Positions 18,620 through 29,442 of a stretch of 64,000 nucleotides of DNA are shown here, piece after piece. The stretch covers positions 124,001-188,000 of the forward strand of contig JANQLY010000004.1 of assembly GCA_028280345.1 (NCBI GenBank), given 5' to 3'. The notes beneath the pieces are model-generated. The model had not been told where the DNA came from and did not search any database. It saw only the letters and a list, made by a program, of their open reading frames with translations. Both the position numbers and the translations under genes were made by a program. Position 1 is the first letter of the stretch. Every line of letters starts with the position of its first letter. The DNA is from Pseudomonadales bacterium. GTDB lineage: Bacteria > Pseudomonadota > Gammaproteobacteria > Pseudomonadales > UBA7239.

Positions 18620-18673
18620 AAAAAGGGGACGGATCTATTTTCTTTAGATTTGTTTAGATAAATAAATCTGTCC
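18620..18673. repeat. REP inverted pair, right border of the RAYT region
   Basis: A forward REP motif (18620-18641, identical to 16904-16925) faces an inverted, degenerate copy (AAATAAATCTGTCC, 18660-18673) across about 18 bases. The pair could fold as one imperfect hairpin, as in BIME elements. It abuts the right copy of the 116-bp repeat. The rest of the 18524-18859 gap holds that repeat, the tRNA fragment and a terminator. Confidence 0.75.
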
Positions 18674-18674
18674 G

Positions 18675-18791
18675 CAAGCTTTGCTTGTGGTTTTTTTCGT
18701 TCTGCGGGGGCTGAATTGCCGGCCTTCGGACGTACACGCCGAAGGCGTTCGAACGGGCGCAAATGTCTTTGCGCTTGATCCGTTCTCACCC
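18675..18791 (+). repeat. Right copy of the ~116-bp direct repeat
   Basis: Same sequence as 16782-16897 apart from two substitutions and one T. It begins at CAAGCTTTG, inside what was the left arm of the tRNA terminator, so the breakpoint splits that hairpin. It ends by fusing with a fragment of the tRNA-fMet 3' end. Confidence 0.85.
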
Positions 18792-18806
18792 CAGCCCCGC
18801 TACCAA
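18783..18806 (+). pseudogene. Duplicated tRNA-fMet 3'-end fragment
   Basis: TTCTCACCCCAGCCCCGCTACCA corresponds in order to the T-arm and acceptor 3' strand of the intact tRNA (TTCAAATCCAGCCCCCGCTACCA) with a few changes, here given as two blocks: CCAGC and CCCGCTACCA. It follows the right 116-bp repeat. It could be the relic of a third tRNA copy or an attachment-like duplication formed when the segment was inserted. Confidence 0.6.
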
Positions 18807-18807
18807 T

Positions 18808-18840
18808 AAAAAAGCCATAAACAATGTTTATGGCTTTTTT
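18808..18840. terminator. Bidirectional terminator GCCATAAAC type
   Basis: Perfect 15-bp stem, AAAAAAGCCATAAAC with GTTTATGGCTTTTTT, around loop AAT. It can end transcripts from both sides: the tRNA region on the left and the giant VCBS gene on the minus strand. Its core recurs at 38449 and 44758. Confidence 0.85.
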
Positions 18841-18859
18841 AGGTGTCGGTCATATTACC

Positions 18860-21800
18860 CTAGGGTGATCTATTCTGTTCCTGGTTCTGCCTGTTACCTT
18901 TATAAGTACTATCTAAAGGCAGAGAAATTTCAGTTGTCACTTGATCATCCAGAGGATCCTGATCCACTGCGTCGACAACACCATCATTGTCGTCATCATA
19001 ATCACAAACATCGCCACTGCCGTCATTATCATTATCTGACTGACTGGCATTAGAGATGGTTGGGCAGTTATCAATCAGATCGCCAACACCATCACCATCC
19101 GCGTCGTTCATGGCAAAGCTTGCCTCAATGGTACAATCAGCGGTGATAGCGTTAGTGACATAATTAATGCCGTCAATTGGATCATAAGGGTCATCATAAT
19201 AACTGCCACCACAGGTTCCTCCTATCGGAGTCACGACATGGTAGCCAACAGCCGGAGTTATGTTATAGACGTTAGAGTGACCATAAGTAATGTCAGTCGG
19301 GCCATCAGGAGAAATGGTGCCATTGGCTCCGGCTGAAGGCGTGACGGTATGACGCCTGACCTCAAACTCGGGTTGTATGGTGCAATCTTCGGTGACGGTT
19401 AAGGTAAAGGTAATGCCATTCGTTGTATCGTAAGCATCACCGCTGGTGTACACGAGATTGCAAGTACCGCCCAATACATTTAAGTAATGCCCCGTGTCGG
19501 GGATGATATTAAAATCGACGATTGTGTTATAGGGAATGTCAGTAGGCAGCGCAGGGGTGATTGAACCATTGGCACCGACAGGGCCTGAGACAGTGTAGAT
19601 ATTAATGGCATAGTTTGGCTCTACGGTGCAGTCAGCAGTAATCGCAGCGGTGGTGTAGACGATGCTGCTATAAGGGTCGCCGCTATAAGAACCTCCGCAA
19701 GTACCACCAACCGATACAATATGGTAACCAGGCTGCACATCAATGGTGAATTGAGTTGTACTGTCACGAGCTATCTCCTGATCTGTCGACGGCAACATGG
19801 AGCCGTTAACACCCGCATTTGGAGCAACCGTAAATACCGAACCCAATGCCGGATTGGTCTGCTCAGCCGCAAAGGCAGAACCAGCAAAGCCACTATCCAC
19901 CGCCTGCACACTCCAGTAGACCTGGTCAGTAATACTATCGATTGTCCAGGTTCGATTGTGATCCACATTACCAGCGGCAGCTACCTTGCGATAGCCATCG
20001 CCAGCAGACATGGCAGCCATAATTTCATTGCCGCCCGGGGTAGTACCGACGCGCAGGTTATAGGTCAATCCCGTCGCCACAGTCTCGTTGTCCGTGGCTG
20101 CATCCCAACTGAATGTCATGGCACTACCGTTAACGCTGGTGGCAAGATTGGTGGGGGCGGATGGTATTGCATTGTTCAGTTGTGTATCGTTTTCATAGAC
20201 ATGAGTGCCATAACCGAGACCCTCGAAATTGCCCATGGCGAGTAGATCCAGGTCGCCGTCATTATCGTAGTCTGCCCATTGCAAGGCACCGCTACCAGTT
20301 GCATCCGTTATACCTAGCCCGCTTACCTCGGCAAAGGTTTCCGAACCAAAAGCAGGCAGAAAATTGCGATACACCAGAGTTTTACTACTGTACGTACTAT
20401 CTGTACCAGATACGATCAGATCGATACGGCCATCATTGTCAAAATCTCCCCAATCCAGCTCACCTGATCTAAGCGCGGTCAGATTGGTGGATACCTCGGT
20501 AAAGCTGCCGCTATCGTAGTTGAACAGATGGAATTCCGGGTCACCGACCTCACCGGGTTTGCCCATTAACGCCACATCCAGGTCGCCATCGTTGTCGTAA
20601 TCAGCCCATGCTGCAGAAATAGAGTTCAGTGTCGCAAGCTCTGCCAATTCCACGAACACGCCGGCGTCATTGCGGTAGACTTTGGTCGTTCCGACAAAAC
20701 TACCGCCAGCGGTATTGCCTGCTAGCAACACATCGAGATCGCCGTCATTATCGTAATCGCCCCATGCAGCGGAGCCTATTGATGTACCGGTTAACCCTGC
20801 ATTGATGTCTACAAAACTGCCGTTGTCATTGCGATAAATAATGGATAAGTGAGAGGTGCCATTATAGCCGGCAGCGAGTAGATCAAGGTCGCCATCATTG
20901 TCATAGTCACCCCAGTTGAGTGATGCACCCGACATGCCCGGCAAACCGGCAACGATATCGGTAAAGCTACCGTTATCATTGCGATAAATATCCAGATAGT
21001 ATGAGCTGCCAAGGGTCAGCCCCGCGGTAGCGAAGTCGAGGTCGCCGTCATTATCGTAGTCGCCCCATTTCACGGCACTGTTATATCCCCCGGAGATAGC
21101 TGCAGCAATGTCCGTGAAGGTGCCGCCATCATTGCGCAGCACGCCCGCATAGTCAGCCCCTGACTGAGCACCGGCAACGAGTAAATCAAGGTCACCGTCG
21201 CTGTCATAATCTCCCCAGTCACCTGAGCCGAGCACCAGGTCCGGCACATTGGCGGCAACATTGTGAGTGAAACGCTGGTTGCGATAGATGCGGGTCTGGT
21301 GGTTGGGAGATATACCAAACCCGGTGGCGCCACTAACAATCAGATCTGTATAACCATCGCCATCAAAATCACCACTATCAACAGATCCGCTTATTGGCAC
21401 AATACCGTGATGTAGTTCGACAAACGAGCCCGCTTCGTTACGGAAGATACGGGTATCAGCATCAAGAATGGATATCAGTGATGTACCCACCTGAATCAGA
21501 TCAAGATCATTATCATTATCAATATCGGCCCACTCTATATCGTAACCTCTGTTGGCACTTAATCCAGCTGAAATATCAGTAAATACCCCGCTGTTATTGT
21601 TATATATGGCTGTCACATAATTGTTATTAACGCGGCCATGGATTACCAGGTCGAGGTCGTTATCATTATCGTAATCACCCCAGGCAACTTTTGGCCTGCC
21701 TGATAAGAGCCCGGAGTAAGCGGGTAAGCCTGCATTGATATTTGTGAAGGTATCATTACCGTTGTTGTGGAAGATATGGGCAGCATTATCTCCTACCACA

Positions 21801-22501
21801 ACAATATCGATGTCGTCGTCATTATTGTAATCGCCCCAGGCAACACGACCGATTGCGGTAGGCGTCAAACCCGCCAGCAGATCGATATAAGCGCCATTGT
21901 CATTACGATAAACCCGGGTGACGGGTGCGCCGCCATTATCACTGGTACCAGTTAAGACCACATCCAGGTCGTTGTCGCCATCGTAGTCAGCCCAGCTCGC
22001 GTTGCCATATTTAATATTGTAAAGATTTGCATTGATATCAACAAAAGCACCACTGTCGTTACGATAAATAGCTGTTTTTGGTTCGCCGCCGACCTCACCG
22101 GTAATCAACAAATCCAGATCATTATCGTTGTCAAAATCGCCCCATTCGATTGAAGGATGAGCATAGCCTGGTAAACCCGCACTAATATCAGAGTAGCTGC
22201 CATCTGCATTTTGCTGGTAGATATAGGTGCCGGTTCCACTCAGCGTAATCAGGGCAAGATCAAGGTCACCATCGTTATCGTAATCTCCCCATGCCACATC
22301 GCCTGCATTGCCGGAAGGGACATAGACACTGGCGAGGTTGGTAATGCCAATATCATGATAAAACTCAGCTCTGACGGATACAGACCAAAGCAGTGATAGA
22401 GAAACGAGTAGAAACAACGACAAGCGTGATTTTCTACGCAAGGGAGAAGCGGCTTTATCTGTCCGTACATGATCTGTCCGTATATAGTTTAGAGCATTCA
22501 T
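18860..22501 (-). CDS. Giant secreted VCBS/FG-GAP repeat protein
   Basis: A 1213-residue protein started at the ATG at 22501, which has GGAG 7 bases upstream. A signal segment ([19 protein letters not shown]) is followed by about 14 VCBS/FG-GAP repeats of the form [13 protein letters not shown], which build Ca-binding beta-propellers. Then come an FN3-like domain ([19 protein letters not shown]), three ~75-residue beta repeats with [12 protein letters not shown] motifs, and a C-terminal thrombospondin type-3-like Asp-rich tail ([20 protein letters not shown]) ending in [11 protein letters not shown]. Likely surface or secreted adhesion/binding protein. The same tail occurs on the 1227-aa protein at 25759. 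It is divergent from the histidine kinase across a 495-bp regulatory gap. Confidence 0.85.
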   Translation of the reverse strand: MNALNYIRTDHVRTDKAASPLRRKSRLSLFLLVSLSLLWSVSVRAEFYHDIGITNLASVYVPSGNAGDVAWGDYDNDGDLDLALITLSGTGTYIYQQNADGSYSDISAGLPGYAHPSIEWGDFDNDNDLDLLITGEVGGEPKTAIYRNDSGAFVDINANLYNIKYGNASWADYDGDNDLDVVLTGTSDNGGAPVTRVYRNDNGAYIDLLAGLTPTAIGRVAWGDYNNDDDIDIVVVGDNAAHIFHNNGNDTFTNINAGLPAYSGLLSGRPKVAWGDYDNDNDLDLVIHGRVNNNYVTAIYNNNSGVFTDISAGLSANRGYDIEWADIDNDNDLDLIQVGTSLISILDADTRIFRNEAGSFVELHHGIVPISGSVDSGDFDGDGYTDLIVSGATGFGISPNHQTRIYRNQRFTHNVAANVPDLVLGSGDWGDYDSDGDLDLLVAGAQSGADYAGVLRNDGGTFTDIAAAISGGYNSAVKWGDYDNDGDLDFATAGLTLGSSYYLDIYRNDNGSFTDIVAGLPGMSGASLNWGDYDNDGDLDLLAAGYNGTSHLSIIYRNDNGSFVDINAGLTGTSIGSAAWGDYDNDGDLDVLLAGNTAGGSFVGTTKVYRNDAGVFVELAELATLNSISAAWADYDNDGDLDVALMGKPGEVGDPEFHLFNYDSGSFTEVSTNLTALRSGELDWGDFDNDGRIDLIVSGTDSTYSSKTLVYRNFLPAFGSETFAEVSGLGITDATGSGALQWADYDNDGDLDLLAMGNFEGLGYGTHVYENDTQLNNAIPSAPTNLATSVNGSAMTFSWDAATDNETVATGLTYNLRVGTTPGGNEIMAAMSAGDGYRKVAAAGNVDHNRTWTIDSITDQVYWSVQAVDSGFAGSAFAAEQTNPALGSVFTVAPNAGVNGSMLPSTDQEIARDSTTQFTIDVQPGYHIVSVGGTCGGSYSGDPYSSIVYTTAAITADCTVEPNYAINIYTVSGPVGANGSITPALPTDIPYNTIVDFNIIPDTGHYLNVLGGTCNLVYTSGDAYDTTNGITFTLTVTEDCTIQPEFEVRRHTVTPSAGANGTISPDGPTDITYGHSNVYNITPAVGYHVVTPIGGTCGGSYYDDPYDPIDGINYVTNAITADCTIEASFAMNDADGDGVGDLIDNCPTISNASQSDNDNDGSGDVCDYDDDNDGVVDAVDQDPLDDQVTTEISLPLDSTYKGNRQNQEQNRSP

Positions 22502-22748
22502 TTTATTTCTCCGAAAACCTGACTCATTCAGGCAAGTTGTATGAAAGAGTTGAAAACTGCTTGAGTTCTGCATTACTTTGCCGTACGAATTGATGGCTGC
22601 ATTCTTGACATCCTGATCAGAAATGATCCGGGCAGTTGGTTAATAGGGTGTAATTTCGGGCTTCTACGTATTCTATGCGGATTTTATGTCATATATATGA
22701 AGGAAGTAATCCAACTTAAGTATGATTGGGTTATTAGATTCAAGCTTG

Positions 22749-22762
22749 TTGACCTAAATCAA
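22749..22762. promoter_or_regulatory. FNR/Anr-like box
   Basis: TTGACCTAAATCAA fits the FNR/Anr consensus TTGAT-N4-ATCAA with one mismatch. It lies in the gap between the VCBS gene (start 22501) and the kinase (start 22997) and could make either respond to oxygen. Palindrome seen; the regulator is inferred. Confidence 0.45.
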
Positions 22763-22814
22763 CACAGGTTATCAGGAACAAAGTGAATGATTAAGCTGGA
22801 TCAAAGGCTATATT

Positions 22815-22868
22815 GTGCGCCTATCTGTTGCCATCCTGAAAAAAAGTGCGCCTATTTGTTGCTATCCT
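22815..22868 (+). repeat. Two 23-bp direct repeats upstream of the histidine kinase
   Basis: GTGCGCCTATCTGTTGCCAT (22815) and GTGCGCCTATTTGTTGCTAT (22846) each continue with CCT, differ at two positions of 23 and are 31 bp apart (three helical turns). Tandem sites on one face of the helix suggest a transcription factor operator, possibly for the response regulator encoded at 24767. Nothing else is seen in the 22502-22996 gap apart from the FNR-like box. Confidence 0.55.
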
Positions 22869-22996
22869 ACGAAAGTTGGATTATTAGCCCCGGGGATTGT
22901 GCTAACCTGAATCAACCGCAGTGAACCTGGGCAGCCTGATTTTTTAGGGGTAAACCTGCGCTCATATTGCAATACCAATACAATACCAATGATCCC

Positions 22997-24760
22997 ATGA
23001 CTCAAAACCGGAATAACGAAGTTTTTGATACCCAAATCCGCTTGCTCTATCAGCAACAGGCCCCTCTCATGGCAGCCGTTTTTTTTGCTGCCAGCGTTCT
23101 CGCTTTCATTTTATGGGGAACGGTAGACAAGCAGCTGATCACTAACTGGCTAGTCTGTATTTATATTTACGTGCTGTTATTAGCTATTCGACTTTGGTTG
23201 TTTAAGCATAAAAACCACATTATGAGCAGCAAAGGATGGGCAATAAATAATATAGTGGGAACGGTGATATCGGCCTGCCTATGGGGCGCAGTGCCTTTTC
23301 TTTTTATGGATTTTTCTTCACCTGCCTACACCTCAATTATTATTGTGGTGGTGGTGGGAACAACGGTTGGCACTCTGGCTTCCGCATCGGTTTATCCGCC
23401 TTCCTATGTGAGCTACACAGTACCCTGTCTGCTATTAACGGTAACTGCTTTATTTATTAATCCTGAAGAAAAATCCAACTATTTAGCTGTATTATGTTTG
23501 GGCTTCCTGATAGTCAACCTCGCTTATTGTCGCAATATTTACCATACAATCAAGGATGCTATTCGGTTGCGTATAGAACATGTAGAACTCTTGCGGCAAC
23601 TGGAAATCAAAAGCGACATTGCCGAGCGAGCCAACATTTCAAAATCGAAATTCCTTGCTGCAGCAAGTCATGATTTACGCCAACCTGTTCATGCACTATC
23701 TATTTTTACCGATGCATTAAAAAATATTCAAACCGCACCCGAGGATGTAAAAGCACTTACCGATAAAATCAGCCGCAGCGTCAACGGCCTGGAAAGTTTA
23801 TTTAATAGTCTTCTGGATATCTCTCAGCTCGATGCGGGAACCGTTGATGTTAATAATGAACACTACAACCTGAAAATCCAATGTGAAGAGCTACTGGCCG
23901 AATTAAAACCCCAACTGGATATTAAAAATCTGATAGCAAGAGTAGAAACTGCATCAGACCTTGCTGATCTCACAGTACACAGCGATAAGCTATTGGTAAG
24001 AAGAATACTGTCCAATCTCCTGACTAATGCGATTAATTATACGCAATCAGGAAGCATTGTTATTCAATTAAGCAACAGCGCCTGTGAAAATGATCAACAG
24101 GGTATAAAAATATCAATCATCGATACCGGCAAAGGAATACCGGCAAGTGATTTGACAAAAATATTTGATGAATACCATCAATTGCATAACCCCGAAAGAG
24201 ATAGAAATAAAGGCTTGGGATTAGGCTTATCCATTTCTAAAAGATTGGCCGATTTGTTAGATACAAAGATTGAAGTGACATCGACCCTGGATAAGGGCTC
24301 TACTTTTTCTTTTACATTACAAAAAGGCTCATCAGATAAAATTAACACGATTAAAGTGACTAATACACTGAACGCTGAAATGTTTCTGGCAGGAAAGTGC
24401 CTTATGGTCATTGATGATGAGCAAGATATTCGCGATGCTATGACAGCATTATTAGTGCAATGGGGAGGGGCCAATATTATCTGTACAGCCGATCAATTTG
24501 AGGCCTGCGAGGCCATTGATAATGGCGACATTCCCGATATTATCATTTCAGACTATCGACTGCGTGACAACCGCAACGGCATTGATGCGATTGAAGCTGT
24601 CCGGGAAAAAGCAGGCCTTCAGATTCCGGCATTAATAATCAGTGGTGATACGGGGCAGCAAGCCATGACTATCATTAAAGAAAGTGGTTTTATGTTGTTG
24701 CATAAGCCCGTGGCCCCGGCCAAGCTTAAAATCGCAATCAATACGCTATTTAACCCATAA
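22997..24760 (+). CDS. Hybrid sensor histidine kinase
   Basis: A 587-residue protein from the ATG at 22997; an in-frame TTG at 22967 would add 10 residues, and neither has a good ribosome site. The N-terminal third has six or so hydrophobic segments and no large periplasmic domain. The H-box is KFLAAASHDLRQPVHALS. The ATPase domain has DTGKGIPASDLTKIFDEY and GLGLGLSISKRLADLL. A C-terminal receiver (LMVIDDEQDIRDAM, DIIISDYRLRDNRNG) carries the phosphoacceptor Asp. The HDLRQP H-box class usually pairs with LuxR-type regulators, and one lies convergently 6 bp away. Likely senses a membrane-associated or intracellular cue. Confidence 0.9.
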   Translation: MTQNRNNEVFDTQIRLLYQQQAPLMAAVFFAASVLAFILWGTVDKQLITNWLVCIYIYVLLLAIRLWLFKHKNHIMSSKGWAINNIVGTVISACLWGAVPFLFMDFSSPAYTSIIIVVVVGTTVGTLASASVYPPSYVSYTVPCLLLTVTALFINPEEKSNYLAVLCLGFLIVNLAYCRNIYHTIKDAIRLRIEHVELLRQLEIKSDIAERANISKSKFLAAASHDLRQPVHALSIFTDALKNIQTAPEDVKALTDKISRSVNGLESLFNSLLDISQLDAGTVDVNNEHYNLKIQCEELLAELKPQLDIKNLIARVETASDLADLTVHSDKLLVRRILSNLLTNAINYTQSGSIVIQLSNSACENDQQGIKISIIDTGKGIPASDLTKIFDEYHQLHNPERDRNKGLGLGLSISKRLADLLDTKIEVTSTLDKGSTFSFTLQKGSSDKINTIKVTNTLNAEMFLAGKCLMVIDDEQDIRDAMTALLVQWGGANIICTADQFEACEAIDNGDIPDIIISDYRLRDNRNGIDAIEAVREKAGLQIPALIISGDTGQQAMTIIKESGFMLLHKPVAPAKLKIAINTLFNP

Positions 24761-24766
24761 GCTCAA

Positions 24767-25399
24767 TTAAGTTAATAAGCCCTGAGCTCTTGCCTTTTCC
24801 AGACAGGCTACACGATTTTTGGCCCCTAAAGCTTTAAATAAAACACTGATATGCGATTTAACTGTTGACTCGCTAATAAATAGTTTTTCACCGATATCAC
24901 TATTTGACAATCCTTGTGCCATATATTTTAGTACTTCAATCTGACGAGGTCCTACACCTTCTGATTTTGAAAGCTCTTCTATTTTCTGTTCATACAGATT
25001 AACCGCATGTTTCAAGTCCTCTGGAATAAAAGTAACACCGGCAATAACTTGATGAATGGCTTCAATCATAGCTTCACCCGACAATGATTTTGGAATATAA
25101 CCACTCACACCTGAAGTAATACAGTGGCTGATCACCATTGGTTGTGTGTTTGCTGAAATCGCAACAACAGGCACAAGCAATCTTTCTTCTTTTATATAAT
25201 GCAGTATTTGTAATCCATCAGAACCTGACAGGTCAATATCGATCAATGCCAAATCAAAATCATTAATGGCTTGAAGTAATTCTTTTGCTGCTTCAGCAGT
25301 AGAAACACATTCAACAGTAAATCCATCCCCCTTAAGAATAAACGCGATGCCATCAAGAAATAACTGATGATCATCAACCACAAGCACTTTAATAGACAA
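24767..25399 (-). CDS. LuxR/NarL-type response regulator
   Basis: About 210 residues. Receiver domain with VLVVDDHQLFLDG and phosphoacceptor Asp in LALIDIDLSGSDG, then a LuxR-type helix-turn-helix (GPRQIEVLKYMAQGLSNSDI, ISESTVKSHISVLFKALGA). The TTG at 25399 is favoured: it gives the usual start SIKVLVVDDHQ and has GGTGG 5 bases upstream; a GTG at 25408 would add three residues. Convergent with the hybrid kinase, its likely phosphodonor. Candidate targets are the two flanking giant-protein genes. Confidence 0.9.
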   Translation of the reverse strand: MSIKVLVVDDHQLFLDGIAFILKGDGFTVECVSTAEAAKELLQAINDFDLALIDIDLSGSDGLQILHYIKEERLLVPVVAISANTQPMVISHCITSGVSGYIPKSLSGEAMIEAIHQVIAGVTFIPEDLKHAVNLYEQKIEELSKSEGVGPRQIEVLKYMAQGLSNSDIGEKLFISESTVKSHISVLFKALGAKNRVACLEKARAQGLLT

Positions 25400-25463
25400 C
25401 TGAGCCACCTTTTATACGGTTATTAGCAAATGAGCGTTACAATGTAACTTAAAGTAGGAGCCC

Positions 25464-25610
25464 ATGCCAGGCAAAAGGTACGCAGAGTCGTTCAAGCTGG
25501 AAGCACTGAGGCAAGTCATGGAACGAAGCCACGATATCGAAAAGGTAACCAGGCACTTGGGTGCCATAAATGGATGGTTGATGCATCACCGTTTAGCTTA
25601 TAGCTCTTAA
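25464..25610 (+). pseudogene. IS3-family OrfA fragment
   Basis: A 48-codon open frame with GGAG before its ATG encodes MPGKRYAESFKLEALRQVME followed by RSHDIEKVTRHLG. This is the N-terminal helix-turn-helix of IS3-type transposase OrfA proteins. After LGA the similarity stops, the frame ends at a stop, and no OrfB remains. It is a dead insertion-sequence remnant. It occupies part of the 350-bp gap between the response regulator and the second giant gene; the rest shows only a short inverted repeat (TAGAGGG/CCCTCTA near 25653-25670). Confidence 0.7.
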
Positions 25611-25758
25611 TAAAGCTATGTGGTGCTGTAATCCCCCCCATAAATACTAAATAGAGGGTTTTCCCTCTAATCATCATGATCGCATTTTGTTTAATGTATC
25701 TATAGAGAGTCTCTCTCAATGAGTCATCGCTGCAACTAGATAAAACAGGTGCATTATT

Positions 25759-28700
25759 GTGAAAAAAAACATGATTAAAATACTATTGTTGTCGGGTGTT
25801 TTATTGATTACCCCTTGGGCCTATGCGACGGACAGCGATAACGATGGCTCCGATGATGTCGAAGAAAATTATGCCGGTACAGATATTAATGATGCCGATG
25901 AACGACCTTTTTGGTGGAAAACGCTCAATGGGGTAACAGGCAGTATGAATTTTGGTACTGCTATTGATGATGTTGGCGATATTAATGGTGATGGCTACGA
26001 TGATTTCATTGTTGGCGCATCGAGTGATGATACCGTCGGCTCTAATGCCGGTATGGCCACGGTATTCAGTGGTTTTGATAGCACTGTGTTGTTTGATTTT
26101 TATGGTAAGTCCGGCGAGATATTTTTCGGTTGGAAGGTGGCAAATGCCGGGGATGTCAATAATGATGGCACGGCAGATTTTATTATTGGCGGCCTTGGTA
26201 TCAGTGCAGGCGGGGTTGCGCGTGTATACAGTGGTGCTGACGGTAGTGAATTGTATGAATATTACGGGGCTAATGCCTCGGATTTTTTGAGTACTGGTGT
26301 TGCGGGTATTGGGGATATTAACGGTGATAATTACGCTGATTTCATTATTGGGGCTTCCGGTTTTGATGCTACGGAACTTAATGATAGCCAGGGGCGTGCC
26401 TATGTTTACAGTGGTTATGACGGCACCGCCTTGTATATATTGGACGGTGATCAGGCCGGCGATAATTTTGGTTTTGCGACCAGCGCTGCCGGGGATATGA
26501 ATAATGACGGTGTTGCAGATTTTGTTGTCGCTGCCCCGTTTAACGATGTGCCACTGTATAACGGTGGTTTTATCCGTATTTTTAGTGGTGTGGATGGTAC
26601 TGTGCTATATACCCTTTACGGTAATGCCAGTGAAGAGTTTGCCTCTACTATGACCCCAGTGGGTGATGTAAACAACGATAATTATGATGATCTGGCGGTT
26701 GGAGTACCCGGAGATGACAATGGTGGTAATAATATCGGTAGTTTGCAGGTTGTCAGCGGTATCGATGGTTCAACACTCTATACCGTGTACGGCACAGAAC
26801 CTGGCGAACAGTTTGGCCGATCTGTCAGTAATCTTGATGACCTTAATGGTGATGGTGTCGACGAAGTGTTGGTAGGCGCGCCTTATTTTGATGCCGGTGC
26901 TACCAGTAGAGGGTATGCCCGGATATTAAGTGGTATAGATGGTGCAGAGCTGTACCGCTTTCAGGGTGATGCTGGTGGTGATCAGTTTGGTTATGCGGTT
27001 AGTGCGACGGGGGATGTAGATAATGATGGCTATGGTGATTTTGCGATAGGTGCTCAATATGACGATAACACCGGAACATCTTCTGGCAGTGTGCGCCTGT
27101 TTCTCTATGTCGATCTTGCCAATGACCTCGATCTGGATTATCTGTTAAATGGCCCGGATCCGGATATGGAAAATGATGGTATGCCGGATATCTGGGAGGA
27201 TAGCTACGGCCTTGATTCAACGGTTGATGACACTGCCGAAGATTTGGATGGTGATGGTGCCACCAATATAGATGAGTACTTAAATGGATTTGATCCTTCT
27301 GTGGTTGATAATGATCCCGATGGTGACGGTTTAAACGGCCTTGTGGATAACTGCCCGTCGCACAACAATGCGGACCAACTCGATACCGATCTGGATGGTG
27401 AGGGAGACGCCTGTGATAGCGATGATGATAACGATGGAATGCCAGATGTCTGGGAGAATACTTACGGTCTGAACCCCTTACTTGATGATACCGGTGCTGA
27501 TCTGGACGGTGACGGTGCGAGTAATATCGATGAGTACTTGAACGGATTGGACCCTTCCGTGGTCGATAATGATCCGGATGCAGATGGTGTTAATAACCTC
27601 GTTGATAATTGCCCGACAGATATTAATACCAGTCAGATCGATACCGATCTGGATGGTGATGGTGATGTTTGTGATAGCGATGATGATAATGATGGGATGC
27701 CGGACGTCTGGGAGACGCTTTATGGTTTGAACCCCTTGCAGGATGATAATAACCTCGACCTGGATAATGATGGCTGGACCAACTGGACAGAATACAATGC
27801 GGCAACCGATCCGTCGGTATTCGATGATATGGATGCTGACGGCAGTTCCGCGTTTGAAGAATCGATCGTGGGTAGCAGCGACAATGATGCACAGCGTAGG
27901 CCAGCCTGGTGGCGCACCATTAACGGTGATAGCGAGAGTATGTTCTTCGGCGCAGCACTTGAGAATATCGGAGATGTTAATCTTGATGGACTCAACGATA
28001 TTATTGCCTCTTCGGATGCCGCTGATACCGGTGGTGTTTGGGTATTAAGTGGTGCCGATGGAGCTATTCTTTATCGCTACGATACCAGCGTTACACCGGG
28101 TTATTCGACCAGATTCGGGTCTGTAGTAGCTGCTGCAGGGGATGTTGATAATGACGGCTATGCTGATTTTGCATTTAGTATCAGGGAATACGATACGAAT
28201 AATGATTATAGAATAAGCACGCTGGTGGTTTACAGTGGCTATGATGGTAGCAATATTCACACTTTGGTCTACGACCATCCAGATAATGGCAACGGTAGCC
28301 TGATTAAAGCGGTAGACAGTCTCGGCGATATTAATGGCGATAATTACGATGACTTCGCTGTCGGGCTTCCCTATGACGATACTGTGGCCACAGACAGTGG
28401 GGCGGTGCATGTATACAGCGGTATTGATGGCAGTGAGTTATACAGTGTTTACGGTAATGTGGAGAGTGATCAGTTTGGTAGGGCTATCAGCAGTGGTGAT
28501 ACTGATAACAATGGCATAACGGATTTTGCAGTAGGTACCTACCAGTTATCCGGTTTTGGCTATGTCAAAATTTTTAATGGTGTAGACGGTGTTGAATTGC
28601 GTACATTTGATGGTATGAGTGAAGGTGTTAGCGCAGGTGATTTGTTTGGTGCGGCGGTAGATGCCAGCGGTGATATGAATGCTGATGGCTATACAGATAT

Positions 28701-29442
28701 TATTATTGGTTCTCCCCATGAAGACCAGGCGGTAGCGGGTGCCGTTGGTGTGACACGGGTATATAGTGGCGCTGACGGAAGTTTGTTACACACGTTATAT
28801 CCGGAATGGTTATCCGGTGCGACGTTTGGTGATGAAATTGCCGTAGCCGGAGATATTGATGATGACGGCTACGATGACGTGTTGATCGGTACAGATAATG
28901 ATAGCACTCTGGGTGGTGGTACCGGAGCAATGTATTTGTTCAGTGGGCAAACCGGTGAGCGCCTTTACTATATTATCGGTGATAAAAGTGGTGAACGCTG
29001 CGGCGCCTCTGTTGCCGGAATTGGTGATCTGGACGGCGATAATATTGATGACTTTATGGTGAGTGCCAAGTCCAGTGACTATAACTTTCCATCAAGTGGC
29101 AGTGTGCGAATTTATCTGTCGTCAGATCTGGCTAATGATAGTGATCTGGATGGCTGGTTTAATGTCGTGGATGCGTTTCCCGATGACGGCACCGAATGGC
29201 TGGATACAGATTCAGACACTGTAGGCGATAATACAGATAACTGCGTTACTGTTGAAAATAGCAGCCAGGATAATTTTGATAATGATGAGATGGGTGATGC
29301 CTGTGATGGCGACGATGATAATGACGGCGTGCAGGATGTAGTAGATGGTAAACCGTTAAATGCCGGTTATACCCTGGAAGTTGCTCTGCCGATTGATGGC
29401 CAATATAAAGGCATAGATTTAGGGAGCAAGGATAGGGATTGA
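25759..29442 (+). CDS. Giant secreted FG-GAP / thrombospondin type-3-like protein
   Basis: A 1227-residue protein. A signal peptide ([18 protein letters not shown]) follows either the GTG at 25759 or the ATG at 25771. About seven FG-GAP repeats ([24 protein letters not shown]) come first. Next are near-identical 86-residue units of Asp-rich repeats ([10 protein letters not shown]...[27 protein letters not shown]) and then a second FG-GAP propeller. A C-terminal Asp-rich tail ends in [14 protein letters not shown]. Likely a calcium-stabilised surface or secreted binding protein. The tail resembles that of the protein at 18860, suggesting common export or anchoring. The kinase/regulator pair lies between them. 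Confidence 0.85.
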   Translation: MKKNMIKILLLSGVLLITPWAYATDSDNDGSDDVEENYAGTDINDADERPFWWKTLNGVTGSMNFGTAIDDVGDINGDGYDDFIVGASSDDTVGSNAGMATVFSGFDSTVLFDFYGKSGEIFFGWKVANAGDVNNDGTADFIIGGLGISAGGVARVYSGADGSELYEYYGANASDFLSTGVAGIGDINGDNYADFIIGASGFDATELNDSQGRAYVYSGYDGTALYILDGDQAGDNFGFATSAAGDMNNDGVADFVVAAPFNDVPLYNGGFIRIFSGVDGTVLYTLYGNASEEFASTMTPVGDVNNDNYDDLAVGVPGDDNGGNNIGSLQVVSGIDGSTLYTVYGTEPGEQFGRSVSNLDDLNGDGVDEVLVGAPYFDAGATSRGYARILSGIDGAELYRFQGDAGGDQFGYAVSATGDVDNDGYGDFAIGAQYDDNTGTSSGSVRLFLYVDLANDLDLDYLLNGPDPDMENDGMPDIWEDSYGLDSTVDDTAEDLDGDGATNIDEYLNGFDPSVVDNDPDGDGLNGLVDNCPSHNNADQLDTDLDGEGDACDSDDDNDGMPDVWENTYGLNPLLDDTGADLDGDGASNIDEYLNGLDPSVVDNDPDADGVNNLVDNCPTDINTSQIDTDLDGDGDVCDSDDDNDGMPDVWETLYGLNPLQDDNNLDLDNDGWTNWTEYNAATDPSVFDDMDADGSSAFEESIVGSSDNDAQRRPAWWRTINGDSESMFFGAALENIGDVNLDGLNDIIASSDAADTGGVWVLSGADGAILYRYDTSVTPGYSTRFGSVVAAAGDVDNDGYADFAFSIREYDTNNDYRISTLVVYSGYDGSNIHTLVYDHPDNGNGSLIKAVDSLGDINGDNYDDFAVGLPYDDTVATDSGAVHVYSGIDGSELYSVYGNVESDQFGRAISSGDTDNNGITDFAVGTYQLSGFGYVKIFNGVDGVELRTFDGMSEGVSAGDLFGAAVDASGDMNADGYTDIIIGSPHEDQAVAGAVGVTRVYSGADGSLLHTLYPEWLSGATFGDEIAVAGDIDDDGYDDVLIGTDNDSTLGGGTGAMYLFSGQTGERLYYIIGDKSGERCGASVAGIGDLDGDNIDDFMVSAKSSDYNFPSSGSVRIYLSSDLANDSDLDGWFNVVDAFPDDGTEWLDTDSDTVGDNTDNCVTVENSSQDNFDNDEMGDACDGDDDNDGVQDVVDGKPLNAGYTLEVALPIDGQYKGIDLGSKDRD
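27169..27684 (+). repeat. 258-bp tandem coding repeat
   Basis: Two units beginning at 27169 and 27427, with a partial third at 27685, have an exact 258-bp (86-codon) period. They encode the NDGMPDxWE...YGL...SVVDNDPD...DNCP...DTDLDG module. The even spacing points to recent in-frame duplication, and unit number could vary by recombination. Confidence 0.8.
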
